NCBI RefSeq assembly: GCF_013778505.1
Contig: NZ_JAAOWU010000007.1
Span: 1-64,000, forward strand
DNA: 64,000 nucleotides
Source of the DNA: Pseudomonas sivasensis
GTDB lineage: Bacteria > Pseudomonadota > Gammaproteobacteria > Pseudomonadales > Pseudomonadaceae
Direction: 5' to 3'
The notes beneath the pieces were generated by a model that was not told where the DNA came from, searched no databases, and saw only the letters and a program-made list of their open reading frames with translations. This document shows positions 39,974 to 48,962 of the stretch, piece by piece; the first letter of the stretch is position 1, and every line of letters begins with the position of its first letter. A program made the position numbers and the translations under genes.

Positions 39974-40002
39974 AAAAAGGGCGACTTCGGTCGCCCTTTT
40001 TT
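39974..40002 (+). terminator. Terminator after rpsA
   Basis: AAAAAGGGCGAC-TTCG-GTCGCCCTTTTTT: a stable stem closed by a UUCG tetraloop with a T-run. Confidence 0.93.
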
Positions 40003-40104
40003 GTGCCTGGAATTTGTTGATTTAACAAACGAGAACCAAGGCGCGCGGCTCAGTGTCAGAGTCACTATAGCCTTGAAAAAAGCTCGCCCGGAATAAGGAT
40101 ATCA

Positions 40105-40389
40105 ATGAACAAGCTTGTCGTGATGCTCGCATTGGTAATGCTAGTCGGCTGCTCTGTCACTAGCGCTAAAACTCACGCCAGGCGCGGTGTCAGCGGCATC
40201 GAGGTCGATTGCTCTGGCCTTGGTAATCATTGGGATAAGTGCGAACAGCGCGCCGCTCGCGAATGCAAGATGCAGGGCTACAAGGTCATCACCCGGTCAA
40301 GCGACGCCAAGGACGAAGAGGGCGACTATTTTTTCGGCTTGAACCCGGCTGGAGCTGTCACCCGCACGATGCTTGTGATCTGCAATTAG
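40105..40389 (+). CDS. Small hypothetical lipoprotein
   Basis: A 94-residue predicted lipoprotein: the signal ends LVGC with lipidated Cys16. The mature part has further cysteines (EVDCSG, DKCEQR, RECKMQ, LVICN) likely to form disulfides in the periplasm. Similar small proteins are often found next to ihfB in pseudomonads, but I know no function. ATG 40105 follows AATAAGGATATCA. Confidence 0.7.
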   Translation: MNKLVVMLALVMLVGCSVTSAKTHARRGVSGIEVDCSGLGNHWDKCEQRAARECKMQGYKVITRSSDAKDEEGDYFFGLNPAGAVTRTMLVICN

Positions 40390-40521
40390 GCGCGTTACTT
40401 GTTCGATACTTATGTTTATTCAGCCAGGAGATAAGTTGAAACATGGGCTGTTCAAATTCATCAAGTCATGCTAAAACCTTCGAAGCGCTTTTCCTAGCTG
40501 CTTGAAAAAGAAGGGAAAAAT

Positions 40522-40818
40522 ATGACGAAGTCGGAGTTGATCGAACGAATTGTCACCCACCAAGGGCTGCTCTCATCCAAAGATGTTGAGTTGGCTATCA
40601 AGACCATGCTTGAGCAAATGTCTCAGTGCCTGGCCACTGGGGATCGTATTGAGATTCGTGGGTTCGGGAGCTTTTCGCTGCACTATCGTGCGCCTCGTGT
40701 AGGTCGTAATCCAAAGACGGGCCAGTCAGTCAGCCTTGATGGGAAATTCGTGCCTCACTTCAAGCCGGGCAAGGAGTTGAGGGATAGGGTGAATGAAGAC
40801 GAGGAAGACGGCGTCTGA
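40522..40818 (+). CDS. ihfB: Integration host factor subunit beta
   Basis: A 98-residue DNA-bending protein that pairs with IhfA and shapes promoters, replication origins and recombination sites. Clear HU/IHF features: [10 protein letters not shown] start, [18 protein letters not shown] arm, and GRNPKTGQ with the intercalating Pro, then the C-terminal [14 protein letters not shown] 40522 follows AAGGGAAAAAT. In P. aeruginosa it marks the left end of the O-antigen locus, as here. Confidence 0.97.
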   Translation: MTKSELIERIVTHQGLLSSKDVELAIKTMLEQMSQCLATGDRIEIRGFGSFSLHYRAPRVGRNPKTGQSVSLDGKFVPHFKPGKELRDRVNEDEEDGV

Positions 40819-40850
40819 CTCGGCTATCTATTGTTATGGAGGCGAACGCT

Positions 40851-41096
40851 ATGGCTAGAATATTACGGATTCTTTTAGGTGTGGTCTTAATGGTCATTAC
40901 CTTTGCAGTCGTTGGGTTTGTTTTGGAAAATCAGCAGGCTGTTGTGCTCTCATTCTTTGGTTGGTCTACCGGTGAGGCCCCAGTAGCCGTGTTTGTTGTA
41001 TTTGCGTTGATTATCGGCATGTTAATCGGTCCATTCTTAGGCCTGTTTAAGCGAAGCGCTGCGCCGCGTGACCTTGGTACGGCCAAGCACTTATGA
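40851..41096 (+). CDS. LapA-domain (DUF1049) inner-membrane protein
   Basis: An 81-residue protein with two transmembrane helices (ILLGVVLMVITFAVVGFV and VFVVFALIIGMLIGPFLGLF) separated by a short FFGWSTGEA loop, the layout of the lipopolysaccharide assembly protein A domain family. ATG 40851 was chosen for GGAGG at eight-base spacing; the ATG at 40836 has none. It likely shares a transcript with ihfB. LPS involvement is a family-level inference. Confidence 0.8.
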   Translation: MARILRILLGVVLMVITFAVVGFVLENQQAVVLSFFGWSTGEAPVAVFVVFALIIGMLIGPFLGLFKRSAAPRDLGTAKHL

Positions 41097-41846
41097 GGGG
41101 GGGACGCGGAGTGTCCTTCGGTATGTGGCTGGCATCTTAGCTGATCCTGAGCTTAAGCCATCTGGAAGTAGCGGGTTGTTAATTGGTTTGAATGGGCCCG
41201 TCATCCTCAAATTTACGCGCTCTAGCCTCTCCCTGTTCCCATTTGCGTACGGTGCACTGCCGTAATTTTCGCTATAGCTGCTCAGATAATTCTTACAGTA
41301 AGTTCAGAACTTTTGCGAATGTAGTTGCTCTGTGTTGAATAAAAGGTTTTGCACTATAATAATTGGCCTTCTCAGAGTAATCGGAGCTGAGTCCAGTTAT
41401 TGATCTGCACAGTTTTCAATTTTATCGGGTTGGCATTTCTCTGGTAACGAATGAATCACTGCTGCTGGCTGAACTGGCTGGTTGTCAAAATTGAAGCCCT
41501 GCTCCTTGAGGTCACTCACGGGCGCCTGTTCTCTCGCTGTTGCGTCAGTGAGTGGGGCTGAGTGGCAGGGCATGGCAATGACGAGCGCTCAGCATCGAAT
41601 CTTCAAGACCCAGTGCTATGACCTGGTGTGCTCAATATCATGAAAAGCCTGCCAGAGTCAGTAAGTTGAGAACTATATGATAGGAACAAGGCTAGTTAAT
41701 TCAGATTTTATGAGTAGGTGGGCCACTGCTGTCTGCGAATGGATTATGAAAGTAATAGCTGAGTACTACACTGGAGTGCTATTGACTCACTCAACGATGA
41801 GCGAAATTCATACAATTACGTACTTACCGATCCACGGCAGGTCTGT
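41097..41846. promoter_or_regulatory. ORF-less leader of the O-antigen cluster
   Basis: 750 bases without a believable gene, with GC content falling as the cluster is approached. A TATAAT at 41355-41360 preceded by TTGAAT at 41335-41340 (spacing 14, short) could be a promoter. No wzz gene, JUMPstart/ops element or transposase was recognised. Short open frames here have no ribosome site. It may be decayed coding DNA or a long 5' leader. Confidence 0.4.
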
Positions 41847-42971
41847 GTGAAATACTTATGTTATATACTCGGTGTCTTAATTGTCTTCCCGTTGAAGATT
41901 TTAAGCGTTGGTAGTGTGAACTATAAGTTTGATGAGATTTTGCTTGTATTCATTTTTGTTATTTTATTTTGTACTCGAGGCATAGCGGTTAGACCGCTGG
42001 TATATTGTGGTCTTATATTTCTATACTTAGCTTATGGTGCTCTGGCTATATTGGATAGCGGTCTTGTTATTAATTATCAGGTTTATTTTCGCCTGCTTCA
42101 GATCGTATTAATCATTGTTGTTGTGTCAATGATGTCTGACGGTGAAAGAGTGAAGATGCTTGACGGTATTGCCAGTTGGGGGCCAGTCTTCGCTTTATGT
42201 ATAGTCTTCTATCTCATTTTTATACTCGACTATTCTTTTGATCTGCTGTTGGATAATCAGCAGTACTACAAAGACTTTTTTAATGGAAAAACCACTTTTT
42301 TAAGTGTGCATATAAATACCGTCGGTACGATTTTGCTGTTGTCGATCTATCTTAACTTGTTAAAATTCCAGGTGACTAGAAATAAAGTATATGTTTTACT
42401 CTCTGCTTTTATGCTGTTGCCTTCGATAATGCTTTTGTCCAAGGGAGACCTGCTTGCCATTTTAATAGCTCTCGTCTTTTTTTGTTTTTCGAAATTAAAG
42501 ATGTCGTATTTGTTTTTTGTGTGTTTGGCAGTTAGTGGCTTAATAGCGGGCTATGGCTTAAATCTTGCTAAATTTGATTCGACACGAGAAGCCCTGTATA
42601 GCACGGCATTGCAAGCATTTATTAGTAATCCACATGGATATGGGATTGGTACAGAGCGCCAAGTAATATTCGCTTCCTCTGGGATAAATTATCCTGCGCA
42701 TAATTTTTTATTAAGTGCCGCGCTAGAGACTGGGGTCCTAGGCGTTATTTTTTTTCTGGCGTTGATTCTTTACAGCTATCTGAGAAACAAAGATTCGGTG
42801 GCGAGGGCTTTTTTAATAGCGTTTGTCGTAGTCGGCTCGTTTGGAAATGTTATGTATTTTTATAAATACCATTTTGTATTTTTTATTATAATAAATGGTT
42901 TTTATGATCGGGCGTACTGTCAAGCCGTTGCGTTACGAGGTAAGGCTTCAGGCGCAATCGACACACATTAA
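41847..42971 (+). CDS. wzy: Wzy-like O-antigen polymerase
   Basis: A 374-residue protein with about ten transmembrane helices and a large periplasmic loop (~225-280) containing NPHGYGIGTERQ and YPAHNFLLSAALETGVLG, the HN...E-G pattern of the O-antigen ligase/polymerase family. Polymerase is preferred over ligase because the gene is inside a cluster with a flippase and glycosyltransferases, waaL being usually elsewhere. Very AT-rich, with many rare pseudomonad codons (TTA, ATA), so acquired DNA. The start is GTG 41847; no upstream ATG fits. Confidence 0.72.
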   Translation: MKYLCYILGVLIVFPLKILSVGSVNYKFDEILLVFIFVILFCTRGIAVRPLVYCGLIFLYLAYGALAILDSGLVINYQVYFRLLQIVLIIVVVSMMSDGERVKMLDGIASWGPVFALCIVFYLIFILDYSFDLLLDNQQYYKDFFNGKTTFLSVHINTVGTILLLSIYLNLLKFQVTRNKVYVLLSAFMLLPSIMLLSKGDLLAILIALVFFCFSKLKMSYLFFVCLAVSGLIAGYGLNLAKFDSTREALYSTALQAFISNPHGYGIGTERQVIFASSGINYPAHNFLLSAALETGVLGVIFFLALILYSYLRNKDSVARAFLIAFVVVGSFGNVMYFYKYHFVFFIIINGFYDRAYCQAVALRGKASGAIDTH

Positions 42972-42986
42972 TTGAGGCGGCTAGTA

Positions 42987-43796
42987 ATGGCTAAGGCTAA
43001 AATCGGGATTGTTATTGCTACGTTTAATAGTGGGCGTACGCTGCGCGAATGTTTAGATAGCATTCAGGCGCAAGATTTTAAAGATGTGGATTTGTATGTT
43101 CAGGATGGCGGTAGCACTGACGATACGCTGGCGATTTTAAGTGAATATAACTTCGTCCGATTCTCCAGCGAAAAAGACTCTGGAGTATATTGCGCCTGGA
43201 ATAAAGCATTGAAGCAGGTGAGTGCTGAATGGATAGTGTTTATGGGCAGTGATGACTATTTCAGCTCTCCGTCCGCGTTATCCTCCGTGCTTGAATATCT
43301 TGACGCCGCGGATCGGCAGGATTTGAGGTTGGTTTACGGTAGAAATATACTCGTCGATCAATCTGGCGGCTTGATTGATGAGGTTGGAGTTCCTTGGAGT
43401 GAGGCAAAAAATGATTTATCCAAGAGGATGACCATTCGTCATCCTGGTTGTTTTCATCATGTATCCTTGTTTGAGAAAATCGGCGGGTTTAATGAGAATT
43501 ATAAGGTAATAGGTGACTATCATTTTATTTTACGCGCTCTCGTCGGTAGCGATGCAGGGTTCTATCCTTTCTCTATCGTGTCCCACCGAGTGGGAGGGCT
43601 CAGTAATAAGCCAAGCTTGATGATGTCGATCATTCGTGAAAATTTTAGGCTTCGAAAAGAGTTGGCATTAACTCCGTTGTATCTAGTTGACGGAATTTTC
43701 ATAAAACGGTTGGTTATTTTTTTGATGAGCTGTGTTTTGGGTGATCGTGGAGTAATGAAACTGCTGTCCATTTATGGTGGGATTGTGAAGAAATGA
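42987..43796 (+). CDS. Glycosyltransferase family 2
   Basis: A 269-residue GT-A transferase of the WcaA/colanic-type group: IGIVIATFNSGRTLRECLDS, QDGGSTDDTLAI, the metal-binding FMGSDDYF (DxD-like) and later GCFHHVSLFEKIGGFNENY. A C-terminal hydrophobic stretch may touch the membrane. It transfers one sugar to the undecaprenyl-linked unit. ATG 42987 follows GAGG; a TTG at 42972 is the frame's first alternative. Its stop overlaps the next start (ATGA). Confidence 0.83.
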   Translation: MAKAKIGIVIATFNSGRTLRECLDSIQAQDFKDVDLYVQDGGSTDDTLAILSEYNFVRFSSEKDSGVYCAWNKALKQVSAEWIVFMGSDDYFSSPSALSSVLEYLDAADRQDLRLVYGRNILVDQSGGLIDEVGVPWSEAKNDLSKRMTIRHPGCFHHVSLFEKIGGFNENYKVIGDYHFILRALVGSDAGFYPFSIVSHRVGGLSNKPSLMMSIIRENFRLRKELALTPLYLVDGIFIKRLVIFLMSCVLGDRGVMKLLSIYGGIVKK

Positions 43797-44848
43797 AAAT
43801 CTGCTATGTGGTTCCTGCAATCGTCAATAAGGCCCCTATTCTAGTAGCCTTGCAATTGTGCGAGCAGATGCTTCGTCGTGGGCACGATGTCACCGTTCTT
43901 TATTTTGACGAGCGTGTCGATATAGGTTTTTTGGAAGGCGCAAGATTCGAGCGAGTGAGTTTTTATAAAAAATTTGATTTTTCGGGTTATGACATAGTTC
44001 ATTCCCATCTCTTGAGGGCTGATGCATTTGTATTTAAAAATAAATCATTCTTTTCGAGTGTTCGCTATGTGAGTACGCTGCATAATTACGTAGAGAAGGA
44101 GCTTTATTTTCATTACAATAAACTTGTTTCTGTTGTGTTTAGTTTCGTTTGGAATGTGTGCTGGACGAGGCATGACCGCCTTGTCGTGTTAAGTGACCAT
44201 TCTATGCAGTATTACTCCAAGTTTTCATATAATAAAAAACTCTCCAGGGTTTACAATGGCAGGGATATCGTTGTTAATTATGAATTGATCGAAGATTGGT
44301 GTGCCGCTGAGATAAATAATCTGAAAAGCAAGGTTGATTTTTTGTTAGGTACGTACTGTGTGCTCACCGCAACAAAAGGTGTCGATCAGTTAGTGAGATT
44401 GTTGGCTCTTAATACCAGGCTGGGGCTTGTGGTTATTGGTGACGGTCCAGAGAAAAATATCTTACAGGATCTTAGTGTTTCTCTAGGCGTCGATAGTCGC
44501 TGTGTTTTTATTTCTTCAATTCCCTATGCACATCAGTGCAATGTTTTTTTTGATATATTTGCGATGCCTTCTCGTTCTGAAGGCTTTGGGCTTGCTCTGA
44601 TTGAAGCGGCTCTCCACTCAAAGAAAATAGTGTGCTCTGATATTCCAATCTTTCGCGAGCTTTTTGATGAAGATGCGGTTTCTTTTTTTAAACTAGATGA
44701 TATTGTCGGTCTTAATGCTGCGGTTGTGCAAAGTTTGGCCGAAGAGTCAAAAGGCTCGGTTGTTCTGAGTGTTGCTTGTGAAAAATATAGTTCTTTTACA
44801 ATGGCATCGAACTATCTTGAAGTTTATGAGGAGCTAACGCGTGACTAA
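43793..44848 (+). CDS. Glycosyltransferase family 4 (GT-B)
   Basis: A 351-residue retaining GT-B enzyme. The N-terminal domain starts KICYVVPAIVNKAPILVALQ with DIVHSHLLRADAF. The C-terminal nucleotide-sugar domain has VVIGDGPEKNILQDLS and the E-x7-E region SRSEGFGLALIEAAL. Specificity cannot be read. AT-rich like its neighbours, and coupled to the genes before (ATGA) and after (8-base overlap). Confidence 0.85.
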   Translation: MKICYVVPAIVNKAPILVALQLCEQMLRRGHDVTVLYFDERVDIGFLEGARFERVSFYKKFDFSGYDIVHSHLLRADAFVFKNKSFFSSVRYVSTLHNYVEKELYFHYNKLVSVVFSFVWNVCWTRHDRLVVLSDHSMQYYSKFSYNKKLSRVYNGRDIVVNYELIEDWCAAEINNLKSKVDFLLGTYCVLTATKGVDQLVRLLALNTRLGLVVIGDGPEKNILQDLSVSLGVDSRCVFISSIPYAHQCNVFFDIFAMPSRSEGFGLALIEAALHSKKIVCSDIPIFRELFDEDAVSFFKLDDIVGLNAAVVQSLAEESKGSVVLSVACEKYSSFTMASNYLEVYEELTRD

Positions 44849-45812
44849 TGTCAAAGTTCTGGTTACAGGTGGGTCCGGTTTTATAGGGACTAACCTGGTG
44901 TGTCGGTTAAAGATATTAGAATATAAGGTTCTAAGCTTGGATGTGGCTCAGCCTAGAAATTTAAATAATCTTGATGTTCATCTCTGCTGCGATATTTGTG
45001 ATGTGGATAGTGTCAGAGAGGCTTTTGATTCGTTTAAGCCGGATTATGTCTTTCACCTCGCAGCACGTACAGATCTCCGGGGCAAAAGTTTGGACGATTA
45101 TCCCGAAAACATTGTAGGTGTCGAGAACTTGTGCTCGGTACTGTCTTCGGTGGACTACGTTAAGCATGCAGTCTTCGCTTCCAGTATGTTGGTTTGTAAA
45201 GCAGGTCACATACCATCGTCAATAGAGGATGTTTCCCCAACTACAGTTTATGGGGAGAGTAAGGTCCAGGGGGAGTGCATTGTTAAGAGATGGATTGATC
45301 GCATGCCTAGATGTTCTATTGTAAGGCCTACATCTATTTGGGGGCCTTGGTTCGGAGAACCGTACCGTAACTTCTTTGATATAGTACTTGCTGGTCGATA
45401 TATTAGAATTGGCAAAAAATCGAGTACAAAGACGTATGGATATGTCGAAAACTGTGTGAATCAGATGATTTCAATTTCTCAGCAGCCAAATAATGCGGTC
45501 GAATATTATTACATAGGTGATGCAAAGCCTTTGAATGTAGATGGATGGAGTTTGAGTATCGCATCGCTTGCAGGCGTTAGACGTCCAGTTAAAGCACCGA
45601 TGTTTTTTTTCTATTTCTTGGCGTTGATTGGTGATGTTTGTAACTCAGTAGGATTGAGATTTCCGTTTACTAGTTTTCGTCTGAAGAATATGACAACTGA
45701 TAATGTCGTCGATTGTTCTCCAGCCGAGAAGTCAAATTCTTATCCTGTTGTGGATAAGCAGGAAGGTATTAAAAAGACGCTGTCATGGCTAAAGAATTCC
45801 TCGGCCAATTAA
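44841..45812 (+). CDS. NAD-dependent sugar epimerase/dehydratase (extended SDR)
   Basis: A 323-residue extended SDR with VLVTGGSGFIGTNLVCRLK at the start, VFHLAARTDLRG, catalytic Ser in FASSMLVC, and the YxxxK in VYGESKVQGE. It acts on a nucleotide-linked sugar; substrate not assignable. The start is GTG 44841 behind GAGGAG. The C-terminal hydrophobic patch (MFFFYFLALIGDVC) is uncommon for soluble epimerases and may attach it to the membrane. Confidence 0.82.
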   Translation: MTNVKVLVTGGSGFIGTNLVCRLKILEYKVLSLDVAQPRNLNNLDVHLCCDICDVDSVREAFDSFKPDYVFHLAARTDLRGKSLDDYPENIVGVENLCSVLSSVDYVKHAVFASSMLVCKAGHIPSSIEDVSPTTVYGESKVQGECIVKRWIDRMPRCSIVRPTSIWGPWFGEPYRNFFDIVLAGRYIRIGKKSSTKTYGYVENCVNQMISISQQPNNAVEYYYIGDAKPLNVDGWSLSIASLAGVRRPVKAPMFFFYFLALIGDVCNSVGLRFPFTSFRLKNMTTDNVVDCSPAEKSNSYPVVDKQEGIKKTLSWLKNSSAN

Positions 45813-46240
45813 TAACTTAGCTGGCCGATATTGCGTTGGGTTACGTTCTAAGATTCGTTCATGTTTTTGGTTTTCTGAATGTTTATAGCGTCTTTATCCA
45901 GCGCCTGAGTATGGGCTGGTTTGATCGTCGAATAACGAAACTTTACTGTGCTTGCGCCGGAGAGCCCTTGAATTTCAAATTCTGTAATTTCTCAAGACTT
46001 TTCAGTGTGTCAAGATCATGCTAAAGTTATTGGTGTTGCTGAAGATTTGTTCGTGGCGGTCTTGAATCCCGCTGTCGGACCTAGTAGCTTCTTGTAAGCG
46101 TTCATGGGTAGAGGCTTTCAGAGCCAGCGTTGACTATATAATTGTATTTCTAGAGCCATTATTTATCAGTAAATATAATCGAATGGTTTCTAGGATGAGT
46201 TTTTTTGAAGTAAGATTTATGTGTTAAAGGGTTATGCCGC
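45813..46240. other. 428-base gap inside the O-antigen cluster
   Basis: No supported gene. A short open frame (about 45836-46024) lacks a start site and family resemblance. The gap interrupts an otherwise overlapping gene run, so it may hold a decayed gene or a rearrangement scar. The last 60 bases are AT-rich and contain AAAGGG before wzx. Confidence 0.4.
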
Positions 46241-47740
46241 ATGAATAGCGTTCTTAAAAATGTAGCGGCAAATTTTTTGGGGCAGGGTTGGGCTGCTCTT
46301 ATGGGTATCTGTTTCGTACCCTTGTATCTTAAGTTTATTGGTATTGAGGGTTACGGGTTAATAGGCTTTTTCGTAATTCTATCTTCTGCTATGTCGATGC
46401 TTGATGGCGGATTTGGTGCTGTGGCAACTAAAGAGGCCTCTGTTTATGAATCGGCTTCGTCGCTGGAAAAGAAAAAAGTTATTCTATTGTTGAGAAGTGT
46501 TGAGTGGGTTTTTTGGGGTATTGCACTCACTGCTGGTGCGGTGGTGATATTGTTAGCGCCGCTGATTTCCAATTATTGGTTGGATATAAGTCCTGATAAG
46601 CTGGATTCTGTGACTCAATCGTTAAGAGTAATGGGTGGGGCGCTTGTTCTTCAGTTTCCTATAGCATTTTACTATGGTGCTCTTACAGGTCTTCAAAAGC
46701 AGGTTGAATTAAATATTGCAACTTCCATCTTTGCGACTTTCCGTTCGGGTGGAACGGTGTTGGTCTTGTGGCTGGTTTCTCCAACGGTTGAATGGTTTTT
46801 TATTTGGCAGTGCGTAATAAATCTTTTGACTGTTTTTATTTTGCGTATTCAACTCATTCGCGAGTTGGCAGGCTGGACGGATTCTATTTCTTTCTCTCTT
46901 GATACGCTTCGCCGCCTTCGAGGTTTTGCAGTGGGAGTAGGGGCGACGAATGCACTTGCGTTTCTACTGATGCAAGCGGATAAGATAGTTTTGTCAAAGA
47001 CGTTGTCATTAACAGATTTTGGTTATTACATGCTCGCTTGGACGCTGGGTACGATCGCTTTCAGGCTTATATCTCCAGTTTTCAATGCTTATTACCCGAA
47101 GATAGTGGCATCTGTTGCTTCTGGTAATGCCGTAGAGGCATTTGGCTATTATATTAGGGCGAGTCAAATACTGTCGATGTTGGTAATACCGTTTTCTGTA
47201 TGGATTGCATTTTACAGTCATCAGGTTCTTACGTTATGGACGCAGGATCAACATATCGCCGCTGCGGCGAGTGAGCCCTTGATGATACTGGTTCTCGGCA
47301 CCATGATTCATTCATTCATGAATATGCCTTATGCATTGCAATTAGCTCACGGATGGACGCGTTTCAGCGTCTGGCAAAACTTTATAGCTGCCGTTCTTGT
47401 GGTTCCATTAACGTATTATTTGGCTGCCTCTTATGGGTTGGCGGGCAGTGCTTGGCCTTGGCTATTATTGAATATCGGTTTTTTTACCTTCTGTCCTCCG
47501 ATTGTCTTTAAGAAGTTAAATATTAAACCTGCGAAGACCTGGTACATAGACGCCATTTTTATTCCGTTTGTTATTTCGGTTTCGCTACTCTATTTTTTTA
47601 AAAGCGTTTTTGATCTGCTAGCTATCGATAATCCCGTTGTGATGTTGTTGTCGCTAGGGATAACTTATATTGCAGTGGCACTTCGTTTGTTTGTTTTTAG
47701 TGTTGATATTCGAAAGATAACGTGGCGAAATGCGGTGTGA
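46241..47740 (+). CDS. wzx: Wzx O-unit flippase
   Basis: A 499-residue polysaccharide transporter of the MOP superfamily with 12-14 helices: NVAANFLGQGWAALMGICFVPLY at the start, DGGFGAVATKEASVYES in the first loop, and FLLMQADKIVLSKTLSLTDFGYY in the middle. It flips undecaprenyl-diphosphate-linked O-units across the inner membrane so the polymerase can act. With wzy and WbpL-type initiation this defines a Wzx/Wzy-dependent O-antigen. ATG 46241 follows AAGGG. Confidence 0.85.
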   Translation: MNSVLKNVAANFLGQGWAALMGICFVPLYLKFIGIEGYGLIGFFVILSSAMSMLDGGFGAVATKEASVYESASSLEKKKVILLLRSVEWVFWGIALTAGAVVILLAPLISNYWLDISPDKLDSVTQSLRVMGGALVLQFPIAFYYGALTGLQKQVELNIATSIFATFRSGGTVLVLWLVSPTVEWFFIWQCVINLLTVFILRIQLIRELAGWTDSISFSLDTLRRLRGFAVGVGATNALAFLLMQADKIVLSKTLSLTDFGYYMLAWTLGTIAFRLISPVFNAYYPKIVASVASGNAVEAFGYYIRASQILSMLVIPFSVWIAFYSHQVLTLWTQDQHIAAAASEPLMILVLGTMIHSFMNMPYALQLAHGWTRFSVWQNFIAAVLVVPLTYYLAASYGLAGSAWPWLLLNIGFFTFCPPIVFKKLNIKPAKTWYIDAIFIPFVISVSLLYFFKSVFDLLAIDNPVVMLLSLGITYIAVALRLFVFSVDIRKITWRNAV

Positions 47741-47854
47741 TATAGATTTTACATAAATGATAGGCTTACTTTGATAAGTAGTCGTTCGAAATTTAATGCA
47801 ATGCAAGCTCGATTTTAAACAGATTGGGCTTTGTTTTCTTTCGGGAACAGACAT

Positions 47855-48958
47855 ATGCGAGTTGCGTTCGATCACCAAATATTCTCATTGCAAAATTATG
47901 GGGGGATCTCTCGTTATTTTGCTCGTATCGCCGAGCAGATGGTTAGCGCGGGTAATGATGTGGGTATTTTCTCACCTCTTCATCGCAATGCCTATCTGAA
48001 GGAGTTACCCGATGGAATTGTTCGTGGCCGCTGGATGGAAAAGTACCCGCCTCATACGGCTCGGCTGATACTCGCTTACAACCGCCTTAAAGGGCGGTCG
48101 GAAATGAGTCGTTGGCAGCCTCAGATAGTGCATGAGACCTATTACAGTCGCCGCCCAAGTTTTATCTCGGAGAAGTGCCCGGTCGTACTAACGGTTTACG
48201 ATATGATCCATGAATTGTATCCCGAAAGCTTTTCATCTCAAGATAAAACGACCGCGCTCAAGCAGCAGGCTGTCGAGCGTGCTGACCACGTTATTTGCAT
48301 TTCGGAAAGCACACGTCAGGACCTTATGCGGTTGTTTGCAGTCCCCGAGAGTAAGTTGTCAGTCGTTCATTTAGGCTTTGAGCAATTTAAAAAAGTTACC
48401 GGAAAAAAATATTGTAATTTATCCAGGCCCTATTTGCTTTATGTCGGCGCACGCTACGCTTACAAAAATTTCGCCGGATTGCTCCGTGCCGTAGCACGCT
48501 CCAAGCGATTAAAGTCCGATTTTGATATTGTCGCTTTTGGCGGCGGAGAGTTTTCTCAAGACGAACAGGCGTTGATGCAAAGTCTTGGTTTTAGTGCGGG
48601 TCAGGTGCGGCAGATCGGCGGTGATGATGCGTTGCTGGGGGAGCTCTATGAGGGTGCAAAGGCCTTTGTTTATCCTTCTGTTTATGAGGGCTTCGGTCTT
48701 CCACCTTTAGAGGCAATGGCGCACTCTTGTCCTGTTGTCAGCAGCAGCACCAGTTCCATGCCTGAGATCATCGGCAATGCGGGGGCTTTTTTTGACCCCG
48801 GTAATGATGACGAAATGGCTGTGGCGATAGAGAGAGTGGTTTACTCTGACAGCGAAGTTGCGAGGTTGGTGGGGCTCGGTCTTGAGCGCTTAAACCATTT
48901 CTCATGGCAGCGGTGTGGCCAGGAAACACTATCGATCTATAATTCATTACAAAGGTAA
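47855..48958 (+). CDS. Glycosyltransferase family 4 (mannosyltransferase-like)
   Basis: A 367-residue GT-B enzyme with MRVAFDHQIFSLQNYGGISRYFARIA at its start (usual of the WbdA/WbpY/mannosyltransferase group), LLYVGARYAYKNFAGLLRA in the linker and the E-x7-E in SVYEGFGLPPLEAMA. GDP-mannose or a GDP-deoxyhexose donor is likely because the genes that follow make these. ATG 47855 follows GGGA. GC content is clearly higher than in the 41.8-47.7 kb genes. Confidence 0.85.
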   Translation: MRVAFDHQIFSLQNYGGISRYFARIAEQMVSAGNDVGIFSPLHRNAYLKELPDGIVRGRWMEKYPPHTARLILAYNRLKGRSEMSRWQPQIVHETYYSRRPSFISEKCPVVLTVYDMIHELYPESFSSQDKTTALKQQAVERADHVICISESTRQDLMRLFAVPESKLSVVHLGFEQFKKVTGKKYCNLSRPYLLYVGARYAYKNFAGLLRAVARSKRLKSDFDIVAFGGGEFSQDEQALMQSLGFSAGQVRQIGGDDALLGELYEGAKAFVYPSVYEGFGLPPLEAMAHSCPVVSSSTSSMPEIIGNAGAFFDPGNDDEMAVAIERVVYSDSEVARLVGLGLERLNHFSWQRCGQETLSIYNSLQR

Positions 48959-48962
48959 TACT

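Noticed and set aside
43107..43117. GGCGGTAGCAC, close to the ops element of polysaccharide operons
   Set aside because: It lies inside a glycosyltransferase gene, encoding GGSTDD, and differs from GGCGGTAGCGTG; no JUMPstart context.
45836..46024. 62-codon frame in the O-antigen gap
   Set aside because: Non-ATG start without Shine-Dalgarno and no resemblance to a known product; kept only as a possible remnant.
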